Source: Pseudolabrys sp. Root1462 (GTDB lineage Bacteria > Pseudomonadota > Alphaproteobacteria > Rhizobiales > Xanthobacteraceae). Taken from it: a stretch of 64,000 nt of DNA. The notes beneath the pieces were generated by a model. It was not told where the DNA came from and searched no databases. It saw nothing but the letters and a program-made list of their open reading frames with translations. Both the position numbers and the translations under genes were made by a program. The stretch spans positions 157,108 to 221,107 of the forward strand of contig NZ_LMFS01000003.1 in the NCBI RefSeq assembly GCF_001426945.1, read 5' to 3'. Shown in pieces: positions 20,283 to 28,839 of this stretch (its first letter is position 1; every line of letters begins with the position of its first letter).

Positions 20283-20891
20283 ATGCCCTTGTGGATCGCA
20301 CCTCATCCTCTGGTGCTGGCCTCGAAAAGCGACATTCGCGGCAAGCTTCTGGCCGCGTCCGGGCTGCGCTTCGGCATCCGCGCCGCGCAGATCGACGAAC
20401 GCGCGGTCGAACGCGATGCCAATGTCAGCGATGCACAGGCTGCGGCCCGGCTGCTGGCGAAGGCCAAAGCCGAAGCCGTATCCGCGCAGATGCCGGGCCA
20501 TATCGTGCTCGGCGCCGACCAGACCTTGGCGCGCGGCAATATACGGTTGACCAAGCCCGTCAGCCGCGACGAAGCCGCAGCGCAGTTGCGCACGTTGCGC
20601 GGCCGCACTCACGAACTGCATTCGGGCATCGCGCTGGTGCGCGACGGAGAAATGCTGTTCGAGATGGTCGATACCGCGCGACTGACGATGCGCGACTTTT
20701 CCGACCGATTTCTCGACGACTATCTCGACATGACCGGCACCGCAGCGTTGAGCAGCGTCGGCGCCTATCAGCTCGAGGGCATCGGCATTCATCTGTTCGA
20801 GCGCGTCGAGGGCGACTATTTCACCATTCTTGGCCTGCCGATGCTGCCGTTGCTCAGGTTTTTGCGCGACGCCGGTTATGTCGACGGTTGA
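20283..20891 (+). CDS. maf: Maf family nucleotide pyrophosphatase
   Basis: 202 residues. Maf proteins hydrolyse noncanonical nucleoside triphosphates (dTTP/UTP/m5UTP or m7GTP, by subgroup). Visible: LVLASKSDIRGKLLAASGL, where canonical Maf has SxSPRR, then IDERAV, VLGADQTLA, KPVSRDEAAAQL and YQLEGIG. The SDIR version of the first motif and the GADQTL motif point to the YceF/m7GTP-like subgroup, which is a guess from motif shape. It follows the PPDK regulator by 14 bases. Confidence 0.9.
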   Translation: MPLWIAPHPLVLASKSDIRGKLLAASGLRFGIRAAQIDERAVERDANVSDAQAAARLLAKAKAEAVSAQMPGHIVLGADQTLARGNIRLTKPVSRDEAAAQLRTLRGRTHELHSGIALVRDGEMLFEMVDTARLTMRDFSDRFLDDYLDMTGTAALSSVGAYQLEGIGIHLFERVEGDYFTILGLPMLPLLRFLRDAGYVDG

Positions 20892-20903
20892 GGGAGGCCG
20901 GCC

Positions 20904-21497
20904 ATGTTCATCCTCGGCCTGACCGGCTCGATCGGCATGGGAAAGACGGCGACCGCCAGGATGTTCGCCGAAGAAGGGGTGCCGGTGCAGGATGCCGACG
21001 CGGTGGTGCATGCCCTGTATGAAGGGGAGGCGACGGCGCTGATCGAAGCCGCATTCCCGGGCACGACGGCTGGCGGCGTGGTCAATCGCGTCAAGCTGGG
21101 CGCGCAAGTGATCGGCAAAGCGGATGCCATCAAGCGGCTGGAAGCAATCGTGCATCCGCTGGTGGCGCAGAAGCGCGATCAGTTTCTCGCCGAATCCGAG
21201 AAAAATGGCGCCGATGTCGCGGTGCTCGATATACCGTTGCTGTATGAGACCGGCGGCGACAAACGCTGCGACGCCGTGGCGGTGGTGTCGGCTCCGGCCG
21301 AGGTGCAGCGCGAACGCGTGCTGACGCGGCCGGGCATGACCGAAGAGCGGTTTCTCGCGATCCTGGCCAAGCAGATGCCGGACGCCGAGAAACGCCGGCG
21401 CGCCGATTTCATCGTGGATACGTCAAAGGGTTTCGACGCCGCCCGTCAACAGGTGCGTGAGATTCTGGACAAAGTGCGTAAAATGGCGAATCGGTAG
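20904..21497 (+). CDS. coaE: dephospho-CoA kinase
   Basis: 197 residues. It performs the last step of coenzyme A synthesis, phosphorylating the 3'-hydroxyl of dephospho-CoA. The P-loop [14 protein letters not shown] is at 5-18, followed by [10 protein letters not shown] and the LID region [12 protein letters not shown]. It starts 12 bases after maf. In most relatives aroE lies between maf and coaE; here there is no room for it. Confidence 0.95.
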   Translation: MFILGLTGSIGMGKTATARMFAEEGVPVQDADAVVHALYEGEATALIEAAFPGTTAGGVVNRVKLGAQVIGKADAIKRLEAIVHPLVAQKRDQFLAESEKNGADVAVLDIPLLYETGGDKRCDAVAVVSAPAEVQRERVLTRPGMTEERFLAILAKQMPDAEKRRRADFIVDTSKGFDAARQQVREILDKVRKMANR

Positions 21498-21564
21498 CGG
21501 GCGTTCCGCGGCTCGGCCGAAGGCGGTCAGCGCGGATCCATAATCAGACCGCTACGGGCTATGG

Positions 21565-21598
21565 ATTCCGGGTCCGCCGCTTTGCGGCATCCCGGAAT
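21565..21598. repeat. REP-like hairpin before dnaQ
   Basis: ATTCCGGG / CCCGGAAT outer arms with inner GCCGC / GCGGC, a compact stem-loop. It belongs to the same family as the element after hisB (shared ATTCCGGG/CCCGGAAT). It contains an in-frame ATG that would lengthen DnaQ but is judged not to be used. Confidence 0.8.
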
Positions 21599-21611
21599 GA
21601 CGGATGAGAAT

Positions 21612-22316
21612 ATGCGCGAAATCGTCCTCGATACCGAAACCACCGGCCTCGATCCCTTCCAGGGCCACCGCCTGGTCGAAGTCGGCTGCGTCGAACTGCT
21701 GAACCGCATTCCGACCGGATTGACGTTCCACGCCTACATCAATCCGGAACGCGACATGCCGTTCGAGGCGTTCAACGTGCACGGCCTGTCGGCGGAGTTC
21801 CTCAGCCAGCACAGACGCTTTCACGAGATCGTCGACGAGTTCATCGCCTTCATCGGTGACGACACGCCTCTGGTGATCCACAACGCCGAGTTCGATCACA
21901 AATTCCTCTGCGCCGAGCTGAAGCTGGCGAAGCGCGCGCTCATCGCGCGCGAGCGCCTGGTCGACACGCTGGCATTGGCGCGGCGCAAGCATTCCGCCGG
22001 CCCGTACAATCTCGATGCGCTGTGCGGCCGTTACGGCATCGACAACTCCCGCCGCACCAAGCACGGCGCGCTGCTCGACGCCGAGATCCTCGCCGAGGTC
22101 TATCTGGAATTGCTGGGCGGCCGGCAGGCCTCGCTCAGCCTCGCCGAAAGCGTGTCGCCGACCGCGATCCTTGTCGGCGGCGGCGGTGCAGTCCGCACGC
22201 GGCCGGCGCCGCTCAAGCCGCGGCTCACCGCGGCCGAGCTTGCAGCGCACCGCGAATTCGTCGGGACGCTCGGCGAAGCGCCGATCTGGAAGAGCTATCT
22301 CGATCAGGCTGGCTAA
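21612..22316 (+). CDS. dnaQ: DNA polymerase III epsilon subunit (3'-5' proofreading exonuclease)
   Basis: 234 residues. Exo I motif is LDTETTG with D7 and E9; Exo II and III follow in VIHNAEFDHKFL and RTKHGALLDAEILAEVY, giving the DEDDh set of metal ligands. QASLSL near the middle-end fits the beta-clamp-binding motif known in epsilon. The start MREIVLDTETTG is the family N-terminus; two upstream in-frame ATGs lie in or at the edge of the REP hairpin. It follows coaE and is convergent with a chemoreceptor gene. Confidence 0.95.
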   Translation: MREIVLDTETTGLDPFQGHRLVEVGCVELLNRIPTGLTFHAYINPERDMPFEAFNVHGLSAEFLSQHRRFHEIVDEFIAFIGDDTPLVIHNAEFDHKFLCAELKLAKRALIARERLVDTLALARRKHSAGPYNLDALCGRYGIDNSRRTKHGALLDAEILAEVYLELLGGRQASLSLAESVSPTAILVGGGGAVRTRPAPLKPRLTAAELAAHREFVGTLGEAPIWKSYLDQAG

Positions 22317-22319
22317 GAC

Positions 22320-23780
22320 TTACGCCGGTATCGCCTGAATCTCGTCGGCCAGCCGATGCACCTGCTCGCGGATCAGTCTGGTGTGATCGGTCACGCCGAT
22401 CGCGGCTGAGTTGACCTTGGTTGCCGCGCGCGACGCCTCGACGGCAACGCCTTCGATTTCAACGATCGCCTTGCCGACCTGGCCGACACTGTCGGTCACG
22501 GCGTTGCCACTGTTGGCGATCTGCTGCGAGGTCGCCGCCTGTTCCTCAACCGAACTTGCAATGCGCGCCGAAAATTCGTCGAGCTCGCGAATGGTTTCCG
22601 AGATCGCAGAGATCGCGGCGACGGACAGTTCGGTCTCGGTGCGCATTGCTTCCACGGACCGGGCGATCTCTTCGGTCGCGCGCGTCGTCTGGCCGGCCAG
22701 TGCTTTGACTTCCTGAGCGACGACGGCAAAGCCGCGGCCGGCTTCTCCGGCGCGCGCCGCTTCGATGGTGGCGTTGAGGGCCAGGAGGTTGGTCTGCGCT
22801 GCGATGCTGTTGATCAGATCGGTGACATTGCCGATTTCGCCGGTCGCGACGGCCAGCTTGTCGATGATGGACCGCGTCCGGATGGCTTCGCCGACCGCAG
22901 CCGCAGCGAGCTCCGAGGAGCGCGCCGCATTGCGGCCGACGTCGGCGATCGAATTGGCGAGAAGTTCGCCGGATGCCGCGGCGCTTTCCACCATTTGCGT
23001 CGCCCGTTGGGCGGCCGACGACGCCTTGGCCGACTGGGCGCTGGCCTGCGTCGCGGTCTTGTCCAGGTTTTGCGCGTCGCTTTGCAGCGTCTGCGATGCG
23101 CTATGAAGGATCGATGTCGAGCTCTCGATCGCGGTCTTGAAGCTGTGGAGCAGCGAACGCATGTGCTCAGCACGTTGCGTCGTGGCGGCGAACTCTTCCT
23201 CACGGCGCTTGCCGACCTGCGACAGTTCGGCAGCCGCGGTCTCCGATGCTTTCTGTGCCTTATCGGCGCTTTCGAACGTCGCCCGAATCGCCACGGTGAA
23301 AGCGACCAGCATGCTGGTCTCGATCACGACCGCGAGCGCGTGAATGATCACGCGCAGGAAATCGCTTCCGCCGGTGAACAAGGTCATCGGCATCAGGTAA
23401 TTCAGAATCAGGTGGTGCAGCGCGATCAGGGCGGCCGCCGAGATGAGGACCGCGACGTCGCATAGGCCGGACAGCATGGCGAGAACGGCGAAGTAATAAA
23501 AGTGCATCTCGACCTGCCACGGGTGGCCGGCGAACAGCATGACGAGCAGCGAGGTCTGGCCGATCAGCGCGATGGCCAGCGCGAAGGCGATGAATCGCAA
23601 CGACCGCTTGAGCGAAATGGCGACGGCCGGCACCAGCGCCAGAGCCGCGGCGACGGCCGCGGTCGAGAGCGGCGATTTGCCGAGCCAAAGCGCGACGAGC
23701 GCGAGCACCGGGACGAGGGTCAGCGCCAGCGCGAGCTGGGCCAGGGCAACGGTTTTTCTCAGCTCGTCGAGGCTGGTCAT
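22320..23780 (-). CDS. methyl-accepting chemotaxis protein with multi-helix membrane sensor
   Basis: 486 residues. About six transmembrane helices occupy residues 12-165, with no large periplasmic loop; [10 protein letters not shown] in the fifth loop/helix is a motif shared by this membrane-sensor class. There is no clear HAMP. A coiled-coil signalling domain follows, with hairpin tip [20 protein letters not shown] and [18 protein letters not shown]. No C-terminal CheR-docking pentapeptide. Sensing of a membrane-soluble or energy-state signal is inferred from the architecture. Its ATG overlaps the upstream gene stop (TGATG). Confidence 0.92.
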   Translation of the reverse strand: MTSLDELRKTVALAQLALALTLVPVLALVALWLGKSPLSTAAVAAALALVPAVAISLKRSLRFIAFALAIALIGQTSLLVMLFAGHPWQVEMHFYYFAVLAMLSGLCDVAVLISAAALIALHHLILNYLMPMTLFTGGSDFLRVIIHALAVVIETSMLVAFTVAIRATFESADKAQKASETAAAELSQVGKRREEEFAATTQRAEHMRSLLHSFKTAIESSTSILHSASQTLQSDAQNLDKTATQASAQSAKASSAAQRATQMVESAAASGELLANSIADVGRNAARSSELAAAAVGEAIRTRSIIDKLAVATGEIGNVTDLINSIAAQTNLLALNATIEAARAGEAGRGFAVVAQEVKALAGQTTRATEEIARSVEAMRTETELSVAAISAISETIRELDEFSARIASSVEEQAATSQQIANSGNAVTDSVGQVGKAIVEIEGVAVEASRAATKVNSAAIGVTDHTRLIREQVHRLADEIQAIPA

Positions 23781-24130
23781 CAGTTCGTACCGAGGATCGA
23801 TATCGCCGCGGAACAGGCCGCGAGCATCTTCGGGTCGACGACGAACCAGGCGCCGCTGCCGAGCATGCGCTCGATGTAGCCGGGACCAGCCGGCATTACG
23901 ACGGCGATCGAGCCGAAGCCGCCGAACCGCACGAAGCGGCTGCCATCGGCTGTCGCGCGTTCGATGCTGGCTTGCGATGAGGTCCAGGGCGCGAAAACAA
24001 CGGCGACGCCGTTTTCAGGATTTTGCGGCACGAGGCCGATCCGGGCGCTCGCCGCCAGTGCCGCTATCGACAGCGACACCAGGGTCAGCACTTCGACGAA
24101 ACGGCCGGGGCGCGCGCATAGCGTGGTCAA
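23780..24130 (-). CDS. small membrane-anchored protein coupled to the chemoreceptor
   Basis: 116 residues, not recognised. A hydrophobic segment at about 12-34 ([21 protein letters not shown]) would anchor it in the inner membrane; the rest ([38 protein letters not shown]) looks like a small soluble beta-rich domain, outside if the N-terminus is inside. Its stop overlaps the chemoreceptor start by one base, so the pair is almost certainly co-translated and this protein may be an accessory sensor. Confidence 0.7.
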   Translation of the reverse strand: MTTLCARPGRFVEVLTLVSLSIAALAASARIGLVPQNPENGVAVVFAPWTSSQASIERATADGSRFVRFGGFGSIAVVMPAGPGYIERMLGSGAWFVVDPKMLAACSAAISILGTN

Positions 24131-24211
24131 GCGAACAGTGCCTTTGAATGCCCGCCGCTAATACGGAAATACCTCTTAAGAAACCATTATCTATCAGAAC
24201 GAGAAGCAATA

Positions 24212-24240
24212 ACGCCTGTGCGTTCGAGGCGCACAGGCGT
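24212..24240 (-). terminator. probable terminator after secB
   Basis: Perfect 11-bp stem ACGCCTGTGCG / CGCACAGGCGT with a 7-base loop. On the minus strand it is followed by TTATTGCTTCT, a weak T-tract. It ends secB about 30 bases past the stop. Confidence 0.6.
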
Positions 24241-24268
24241 CTGAATGGAACTTTCGGATTTTCGAGCG

Positions 24269-24751
24269 TTACTGCGCGGGAGCTTGTCCGCCGAGCTGTG
24301 CCATCTTCTGGCGATACAGCGCGACGAAATCGACCGGGTCGAGCAGCAGCGGCGGGAAGCCACCGTTGCGCACGGTGGTGGCAATGATTTCGCGGGCAAA
24401 CGGGAACAGCAACCGCGGGCATTCGATCAGCACGACCGCGTTCATGCTTTCCTGCGGCACATTGCGAATGCGGAACACGCCGCCAAAAGCGAGGTCGAAG
24501 CTGAACATCAGACTGCCGCCGGTCTCGGCCTTGCCGCTGAGCTGCAGCACGACTTCGATGTCGCTATCCGACATCGGGGCGGCGTTGACGTTGATCTGGA
24601 TCGAGATCTGCGGCTGTTCGCCGCCGATGAGCGACTTCGGCGCATTCGGATTCTCGAATGAGAAATCCTTGATGTACTGGGCCACCACATTGAGCTGCGG
24701 CACCTGCTCCGGGTTGAAATCCTGAGATTGCCCGCCATTCGTGGTCGTCAT
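24269..24751 (-). CDS. secB: protein-export chaperone SecB
   Basis: 160 residues. SecB is a cytosolic tetramer that keeps preproteins unfolded and hands them to SecA. Conserved parts are [45 protein letters not shown] and [32 protein letters not shown] (the last read in parts). AGGGG lies nine bases before the ATG. It follows dnaQ and the chemoreceptor pair on the path away from the origin, as in other alphaproteobacteria apart from that insertion. Confidence 0.97.
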   Translation of the reverse strand: MTTTNGGQSQDFNPEQVPQLNVVAQYIKDFSFENPNAPKSLIGGEQPQISIQINVNAAPMSDSDIEVVLQLSGKAETGGSLMFSFDLAFGGVFRIRNVPQESMNAVVLIECPRLLFPFAREIIATTVRNGGFPPLLLDPVDFVALYRQKMAQLGGQAPAQ

Positions 24752-24904
24752 GAACTAGTACCCCTGTCTACGCGGCGGTTGGCTAACACGGCCATTTTGA
24801 GTGAACAAGGACAACGGCGGTTGCGGTTGTGCTCTTCGAGGCACCGTCGTGCGACATCGTAAATGCGCCGTACCGACCGGGGGGCGGTGGGTGCAGAAGT
24901 GCAA

Positions 24905-25390
24905 TTACTGGTGGCGCGGGTCGCCGGCGTCCAGACGACTCCGGCTCGGCAGCGCCGGATCGTCGATCCGGTGCCACTGCTCCGGCTCAAGATCGACCAC
25001 GCCGTCGGATCGCGCCGGCGGCGGCCTGCGGCCAAGCGCCTCACTGATCCGCGTCCAGAGCGGAACGACGAGGATCAGGAGGCCGAGAACGTCGGTAATA
25101 AACCCCGGAACGGCCAGCAAAAAGCCGCCCAAAAGGGTCAGGCCGCCAACGCCATCCGCGCGTAAGGCCGTGAAATTGTTCTGGTTCAGGCCGTCGCGCA
25201 TCGCGACCCGCATACGGGCGATGTGCTGACCCCCCGCGCGGCGCAGGATCAGCCCGCCGGCTACCGAACCGACGATCAGCAGCGTCAGGGCCAGGGCGAA
25301 GCCGTAAACGGCCACTACCGCGATAAACACAGCCAATTCGGCCATGGGCAGCGCCAGGAGGCCGAGCAACAGCCATTTTGCCACATTCAT
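24905..25390 (-). CDS. fxsA: FxsA family inner-membrane protein
   Basis: 161 residues. Two to three hydrophobic helices near the N-terminus (KWLLLGLLALPMAELAVFIAVV, read in two parts, and ALALTLLIVGSVAG) and LGLLILVVPLWTRI later; the cytoplasmic tail is proline- and arginine-rich. In E. coli FxsA relieves exclusion of phage T7 by the F plasmid; its normal role is unknown. The start has GAGGA six to seven bases upstream, which decides against an upstream in-frame ATG. It diverges from the Tim44-like gene. Confidence 0.88.
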   Translation of the reverse strand: MNVAKWLLLGLLALPMAELAVFIAVVAVYGFALALTLLIVGSVAGGLILRRAGGQHIARMRVAMRDGLNQNNFTALRADGVGGLTLLGGFLLAVPGFITDVLGLLILVVPLWTRISEALGRRPPPARSDGVVDLEPEQWHRIDDPALPSRSRLDAGDPRHQ

Positions 25391-25608
25391 CGGGATTCCT
25401 CGGATCGGCTGGCGATATTGGCCTATGCGCCCCGATCGTTTAAGGTTTGCCAAGGTCCGACCGGCGCCGATCGAGCGGCGCTAAGCCATTGGATCGGCGC
25501 ATCCGTCAGCTTAAATAGGTAGGGCGGGACTAACCGCTACGCCGTCCCGCGGGTGTTTCCGTCCCAACGGCCGGATGCAAAGCTCCCACCGGTACGGTAG
25601 CCGAAAGA

Positions 25609-26325
25609 ATGGAAAACGTGTTCGACATCTACACCATCATCTTTTTGGCGCTCGCGGTGTTCATATTCCTGCGGTTGCGCAGCGTGCTGGGACAACGCAC
25701 CGGCCGCGAGCGGCCGCCTTACGATCCCTTCGCCGCCCGCGAGCCCGCCCGGCCCGCGACCGACAATGTGGTTCAGATTCCGAACCGGCCGGCCGAAGCT
25801 TCGCGCACGCCGGATGAGACGCCCGAGGTTGCCGCGGCCGAGCGCTGGAAAGGCGTCGCCGAGGCCGGCTCGCCATTGGCGTCGGGCCTCGACGCCGTGG
25901 TCGCCGCGGATCGCACGTTCGACGTCAATCACTTCCTGACCGGCGCCCGCGCCGCCTACGAGATGATCGTGACGGCCTATGCCGAGGGCGACCGGCGTTC
26001 CTTGCGCAATCTGCTGTCGCGCGAAGTCTATGACGGTTTCGACGCGGCCATCACCGAGCGTGAGAAGCGCGGCGACGTCGTCGAGAGCCGCTTCGTCTCG
26101 ATCGACAAGGCGACGATCACCAACGCCGAGGTGCGTGCGCGCAGCGCGCAACTCACTGTTCGTTTCCAGTCCAAGCTCATCTCAGTCACGCGCAACAAGG
26201 CCGGCGAGGTTATCGACGGCAATGCCGAAAGCGTGACCGACGTCACCGACGTGTGGACGTTTGCGCGCGATGTGTCGTCGCGTGATCCGAACTGGAAGCT
26301 GGTCGCGACCGAAGCCGGACAATAA
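25609..26325 (+). CDS. Tim44/TimA-like inner-membrane protein
   Basis: 238 residues. One N-terminal transmembrane helix (about 6-23, YTIIFLALAVFIFLRLRS in part) is followed by a Pro/Ala-rich linker and a C-terminal Tim44-like domain (from about 100: FLTGARAAYEMIVTAYAEGD, then LLSREVYDGFDAAITERE and DVWTFARDV). The mitochondrial Tim44 helps protein import; in alphaproteobacteria the homologue sits by secB and mltA and its function is not settled. It ends three bases before mltA. Confidence 0.9.
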   Translation: MENVFDIYTIIFLALAVFIFLRLRSVLGQRTGRERPPYDPFAAREPARPATDNVVQIPNRPAEASRTPDETPEVAAAERWKGVAEAGSPLASGLDAVVAADRTFDVNHFLTGARAAYEMIVTAYAEGDRRSLRNLLSREVYDGFDAAITEREKRGDVVESRFVSIDKATITNAEVRARSAQLTVRFQSKLISVTRNKAGEVIDGNAESVTDVTDVWTFARDVSSRDPNWKLVATEAGQ

Positions 26326-26328
26326 CGC

Positions 26329-27585
26329 ATGGCGCACAAACCCGCGGCAAGCCGATTTCATTGTCTTGTCGCGTTTGGTTTTTCGCTCGGGCTTATGACG
26401 GCGGCGGCCGGCCCGGCAACGGCGCAGCCGGTGAAATTCCGCAACGCTGAAATCGAGGCCTTGAGCTTCGACAAGCTCGACGGCTGGCAAAACGACAATC
26501 AGGCGGCGGCCTTCTCCGCATATCTGAAAAGCTGCGGCGCCATCCTTCACGGCACCAAGGCGATGCGCACCGCGCGGCCGGTTTATGGCGGATTGTTCAA
26601 CGCCTGCCGCAACGCCACGGCTGTCGCCGCCAGTGGCAGCATCGATGCCGCAACGGCGCGCAAGTTCTTCGAAGACAATTTCAAGCCGGTCCGCATCCTG
26701 CCGGAGATGAAAACCTACGGCTATTACAGCGGAGCTGATGGGTTCTACACCGGCTACTATGAGCCCGAGGTCACCGGCTCGCGCGTCAAGACCGCGGAAT
26801 ATTCGGTCCCGCTCTATGGCGTGCCGTCCAAAGTCGCCGGGAAGAAGAGCAAGGTGTTCGGGCAATACGATCGCACGGACATCGAGAAGGGTGCCCTGGA
26901 TGGCAAGGGCCTCGAGATCTGCTGGGTGAGGAATCCGGTGGATGCTTTCTTCGCACAAATCCAGGGTTCGACGCGCGTCAAGCTGACCGACGGCGCCCTG
27001 ATGCGGCTCAACTACATCGCCAGCAACGGCAAGCCCTATACGCCGGTCGGCCGCATCCTGATCGATCAGGGCGTGTACACGCCGGAAGAAATGTCGATGG
27101 ACAAGATTCGCGCCTACATGGAAGCCAATCCCGAGGAAGGACAGGCGCTGCGCGAAAAAAATCGTTCCTATGTCTTCTTCTCGAAGACGACGCTGGAGCC
27201 GCACGAGGAATGTCTCGGCGCGCAGGGCATCCAGTTGACGCCCGGCCGGTCGATCGCTGTCGATCCGTCGATGCATGTTTACGGCACGCCGGTGTGGATC
27301 GACGCCAAGCTGCCGTTGAAGAGCGAAGCGCCTGAAGACGCGTTCCAGCGCCTGATGATTGCGCAGGATACCGGTTCGGCCATTCGCGGCGCGGCGCGCG
27401 CCGACATCTATTTCGGTCACGGCCCGGATATTCCGTCGATCGCCGGCCGCATCAAGCAGTTCGGCAAGTTCGTCATGCTGGTGCCGAAGGATGTGACGGT
27501 GAAGGGCGATGCGGAAGTTGCGGCCAGCGTGCCTCTGCCAAGACCGCGACCGAAGGCTGTTGTCGCCGACGGCACGCATCTCTGA
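26329..27585 (+). CDS. mltA: membrane-bound lytic murein transglycosylase A
   Basis: 418 residues. A signal peptide ends near residue 32 (GPATAQP); there is no lipobox cysteine, so it may be periplasmic and not a lipoprotein. The MltA core shows YGYYSGADGFYTGYYEPEVTGS, then VFFSKT, and the 3D-domain motif AQDTGSAIRGAARADIYFGHG carrying the catalytic aspartate. It cleaves glycan strands with formation of 1,6-anhydroMurNAc. It is tightly spaced with the Tim44-like gene before it and the Smr gene after it. Confidence 0.95.
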   Translation: MAHKPAASRFHCLVAFGFSLGLMTAAAGPATAQPVKFRNAEIEALSFDKLDGWQNDNQAAAFSAYLKSCGAILHGTKAMRTARPVYGGLFNACRNATAVAASGSIDAATARKFFEDNFKPVRILPEMKTYGYYSGADGFYTGYYEPEVTGSRVKTAEYSVPLYGVPSKVAGKKSKVFGQYDRTDIEKGALDGKGLEICWVRNPVDAFFAQIQGSTRVKLTDGALMRLNYIASNGKPYTPVGRILIDQGVYTPEEMSMDKIRAYMEANPEEGQALREKNRSYVFFSKTTLEPHEECLGAQGIQLTPGRSIAVDPSMHVYGTPVWIDAKLPLKSEAPEDAFQRLMIAQDTGSAIRGAARADIYFGHGPDIPSIAGRIKQFGKFVMLVPKDVTVKGDAEVAASVPLPRPRPKAVVADGTHL

Positions 27586-27597
27586 CGGCTCAGTGCC

Positions 27598-28179
27598 ATG
27601 AGCCGAGACGGCAAACGCCGCGTTCTCAGTTACGAGGAACGCGTTCTCTGGTCGACCATCACCAAGAGCATGAAACCGCTGCGTCCGGAAGACGCGGCTG
27701 CCAAAGCCGATGAGGATGTCGCAGAACCGGTTGCGCAGCCGAGGCTGCGGGCGAGCGTAAAAGCCAGGCCCAGCGAACCAGCCGCCATCCTCACACCGTC
27801 GCCGCCGAAAACTGCCCCCATCGCGCCGCCGCTGACGCGGCGGGCCAAGCGCAATCTCGCGCGCGGCAAGCAGGATATTGATGCCCGGCTCGATCTGCAC
27901 GGTTTGACGCAAAGCGAAGCGCATCACGTGCTGCTGCGGTTTTTGCGCGCGGCGAGCGGGCGCGGCGCGCGGCTGGTGCTGGTGATCACCGGCAAAGGGG
28001 CGAGTCGGGCCAGCTCTTTTGATGACAGCGGCCGCGAGCGCGGCGTGCTGCGTCGCCAGGTGCCGCAGTGGCTGTCGCTTCCGGAGTTTCGCGAGTATGT
28101 TATCGGCTTCGAGGACGCTCACGTCGCGCATGGCGGCGAGGGCGCGCTCTATGTCCGCGTTCGCCGCGCCAAAGCTTGA
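27598..28179 (+). CDS. Smr-domain protein
   Basis: 193 residues. The first 90 residues are linker-like; the Smr domain starts at DARLDLHGLTQSEAHHVLL and includes LVLVITGKGAS and FREYVIGFEDAHVAHGGEGALYV. The DLHG and GKG motifs are those of Smr/MutS2 C-terminal nucleases, which nick or cleave nucleic acid. An insertion of about ten residues follows the GKGAS loop, as in other alphaproteobacterial stand-alone Smr proteins. It follows mltA by 12 bases. Confidence 0.93.
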   Translation: MSRDGKRRVLSYEERVLWSTITKSMKPLRPEDAAAKADEDVAEPVAQPRLRASVKARPSEPAAILTPSPPKTAPIAPPLTRRAKRNLARGKQDIDARLDLHGLTQSEAHHVLLRFLRAASGRGARLVLVITGKGASRASSFDDSGRERGVLRRQVPQWLSLPEFREYVIGFEDAHVAHGGEGALYVRVRRAKA

Positions 28180-28205
28180 GCGCAGGCAAGGCAAAGGGGT
28201 CGACC

Positions 28206-28514
28206 ATGGCTAAGAAGGCCAAGCGCAAGCGCAAGGTCAAGACAAAGACCAAAAGCAAAGTGAAGAAGCCGAAAGCGGCGGCGCGGAAGAAATCGGCCAA
28301 GAAGACGAAATCAGCCATGAAGGCCAAGAGCGCCAAACGGCCGGCGGTTAAGAAGACAAAGAAGGTGGCGAAGAGAGCCAGCCGAACATCCACTGCCAGG
28401 AAGTCGGCGACAGAAATGGTCGTCGAGCGTGAGCTGGGCGAAGGTCTGGCCGAGACCTTCCCCGCTTCGGACCCGGTGGCGCTCACCGATCCGACGACGA
28501 CGATCAAGGAATAA
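28206..28514 (+). CDS. lysine-rich histone-H1-like protein with an acidic C-terminal motif
   Basis: 102 residues. The first 70 residues are almost entirely Lys, Ala, Arg, Ser and Thr in KK-x repeats, like the H1-type nucleoid proteins of bacteria, and should bind DNA or RNA nonspecifically. The last 30 residues switch to ELGEGLAETFPASDPVAL, a tail also found alone in small Rhizobiales proteins. AGGGG lies six bases before the ATG. Repetitive basic composition makes homology calls unreliable; expression is plausible given the ribosome site and the position behind the Smr gene. Confidence 0.75.
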   Translation: MAKKAKRKRKVKTKTKSKVKKPKAAARKKSAKKTKSAMKAKSAKRPAVKKTKKVAKRASRTSTARKSATEMVVERELGEGLAETFPASDPVALTDPTTTIKE

Positions 28515-28737
28515 CGCGTCCGGATCGCGGCGCCGGCGGCTTTGACGCCGCGGCGAGAGCGCGGCGCGGTCGCGTTTTATGGCGGACCCGGGGCCGGCTG
28601 GGTTCAGTCAGCCGCGCCATCAGCCGTGATACGCCGATCCAGATTTCGAAAACGTCGGCTTCGATCTCCGGACGATTGAGCCCGCCGTCGACGGCGCTGG
28701 TGACAGGCCCGCTCTTTTCGCGCTTTGCGACCCGCAT
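28504..28737 (-). CDS. small protein of unknown function downstream of the HTH/dUTPase-like regulator
   Basis: 77 residues, not recognised. The middle part GLNRPEIEADVFEIWIGVSRLMARL could form an amphipathic helix; the last third is Arg/Pro-rich. Support for a real gene is indirect: GGGGGA nine bases before the ATG, and upstream on the same strand a strong promoter (TTGACA, N19, TATACT) embedded in a palindrome. It overlaps the end of the lysine-rich gene by 11 bases, tail to tail. Confidence 0.45.
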   Translation of the reverse strand: MRVAKREKSGPVTSAVDGGLNRPEIEADVFEIWIGVSRLMARLTEPSRPRVRHKTRPRRALAAASKPPAPRSGRVIP

Positions 28738-28782
28738 TCGCCAAATCCCCCCAAGGTTGGCTGCACACGTTTTACAACCAGT

Positions 28783-28839
28783 AGTATAGGGTGAGCCACA
28801 ATCCATGTGTCAAGAAAAATTTATACTTGCCTTGACACA
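28783..28839 (-). promoter_or_regulatory. promoter with palindromic operator at the end of the HTH/dUTPase-like gene
   Basis: TGTGTCAAG (28806-28814) and CTTGACACA (28831-28839) form perfect 9-bp arms 16 bases apart. The left arm is the -35 (TTGACA on minus), followed after 19 bases by TATACT. The right arm lies inside the last codons of the regulator gene. It fits an operator controlling the small downstream gene; a terminator is unlikely since the stem is AT-rich with no T-run. Confidence 0.55.

Noticed and set aside
26182-28194. Long open frame on minus across the Tim44-like, mltA and Smr genes
   Set aside because: It covers three well-supported plus-strand genes and has shadow-like composition.
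28806-28839. Palindrome read as a terminator of the HTH/dUTPase-like gene
   Set aside because: The arms are AT-rich, the loop is 16 bases, there is no T-run, and the right arm is inside the coding sequence; an operator fits better.
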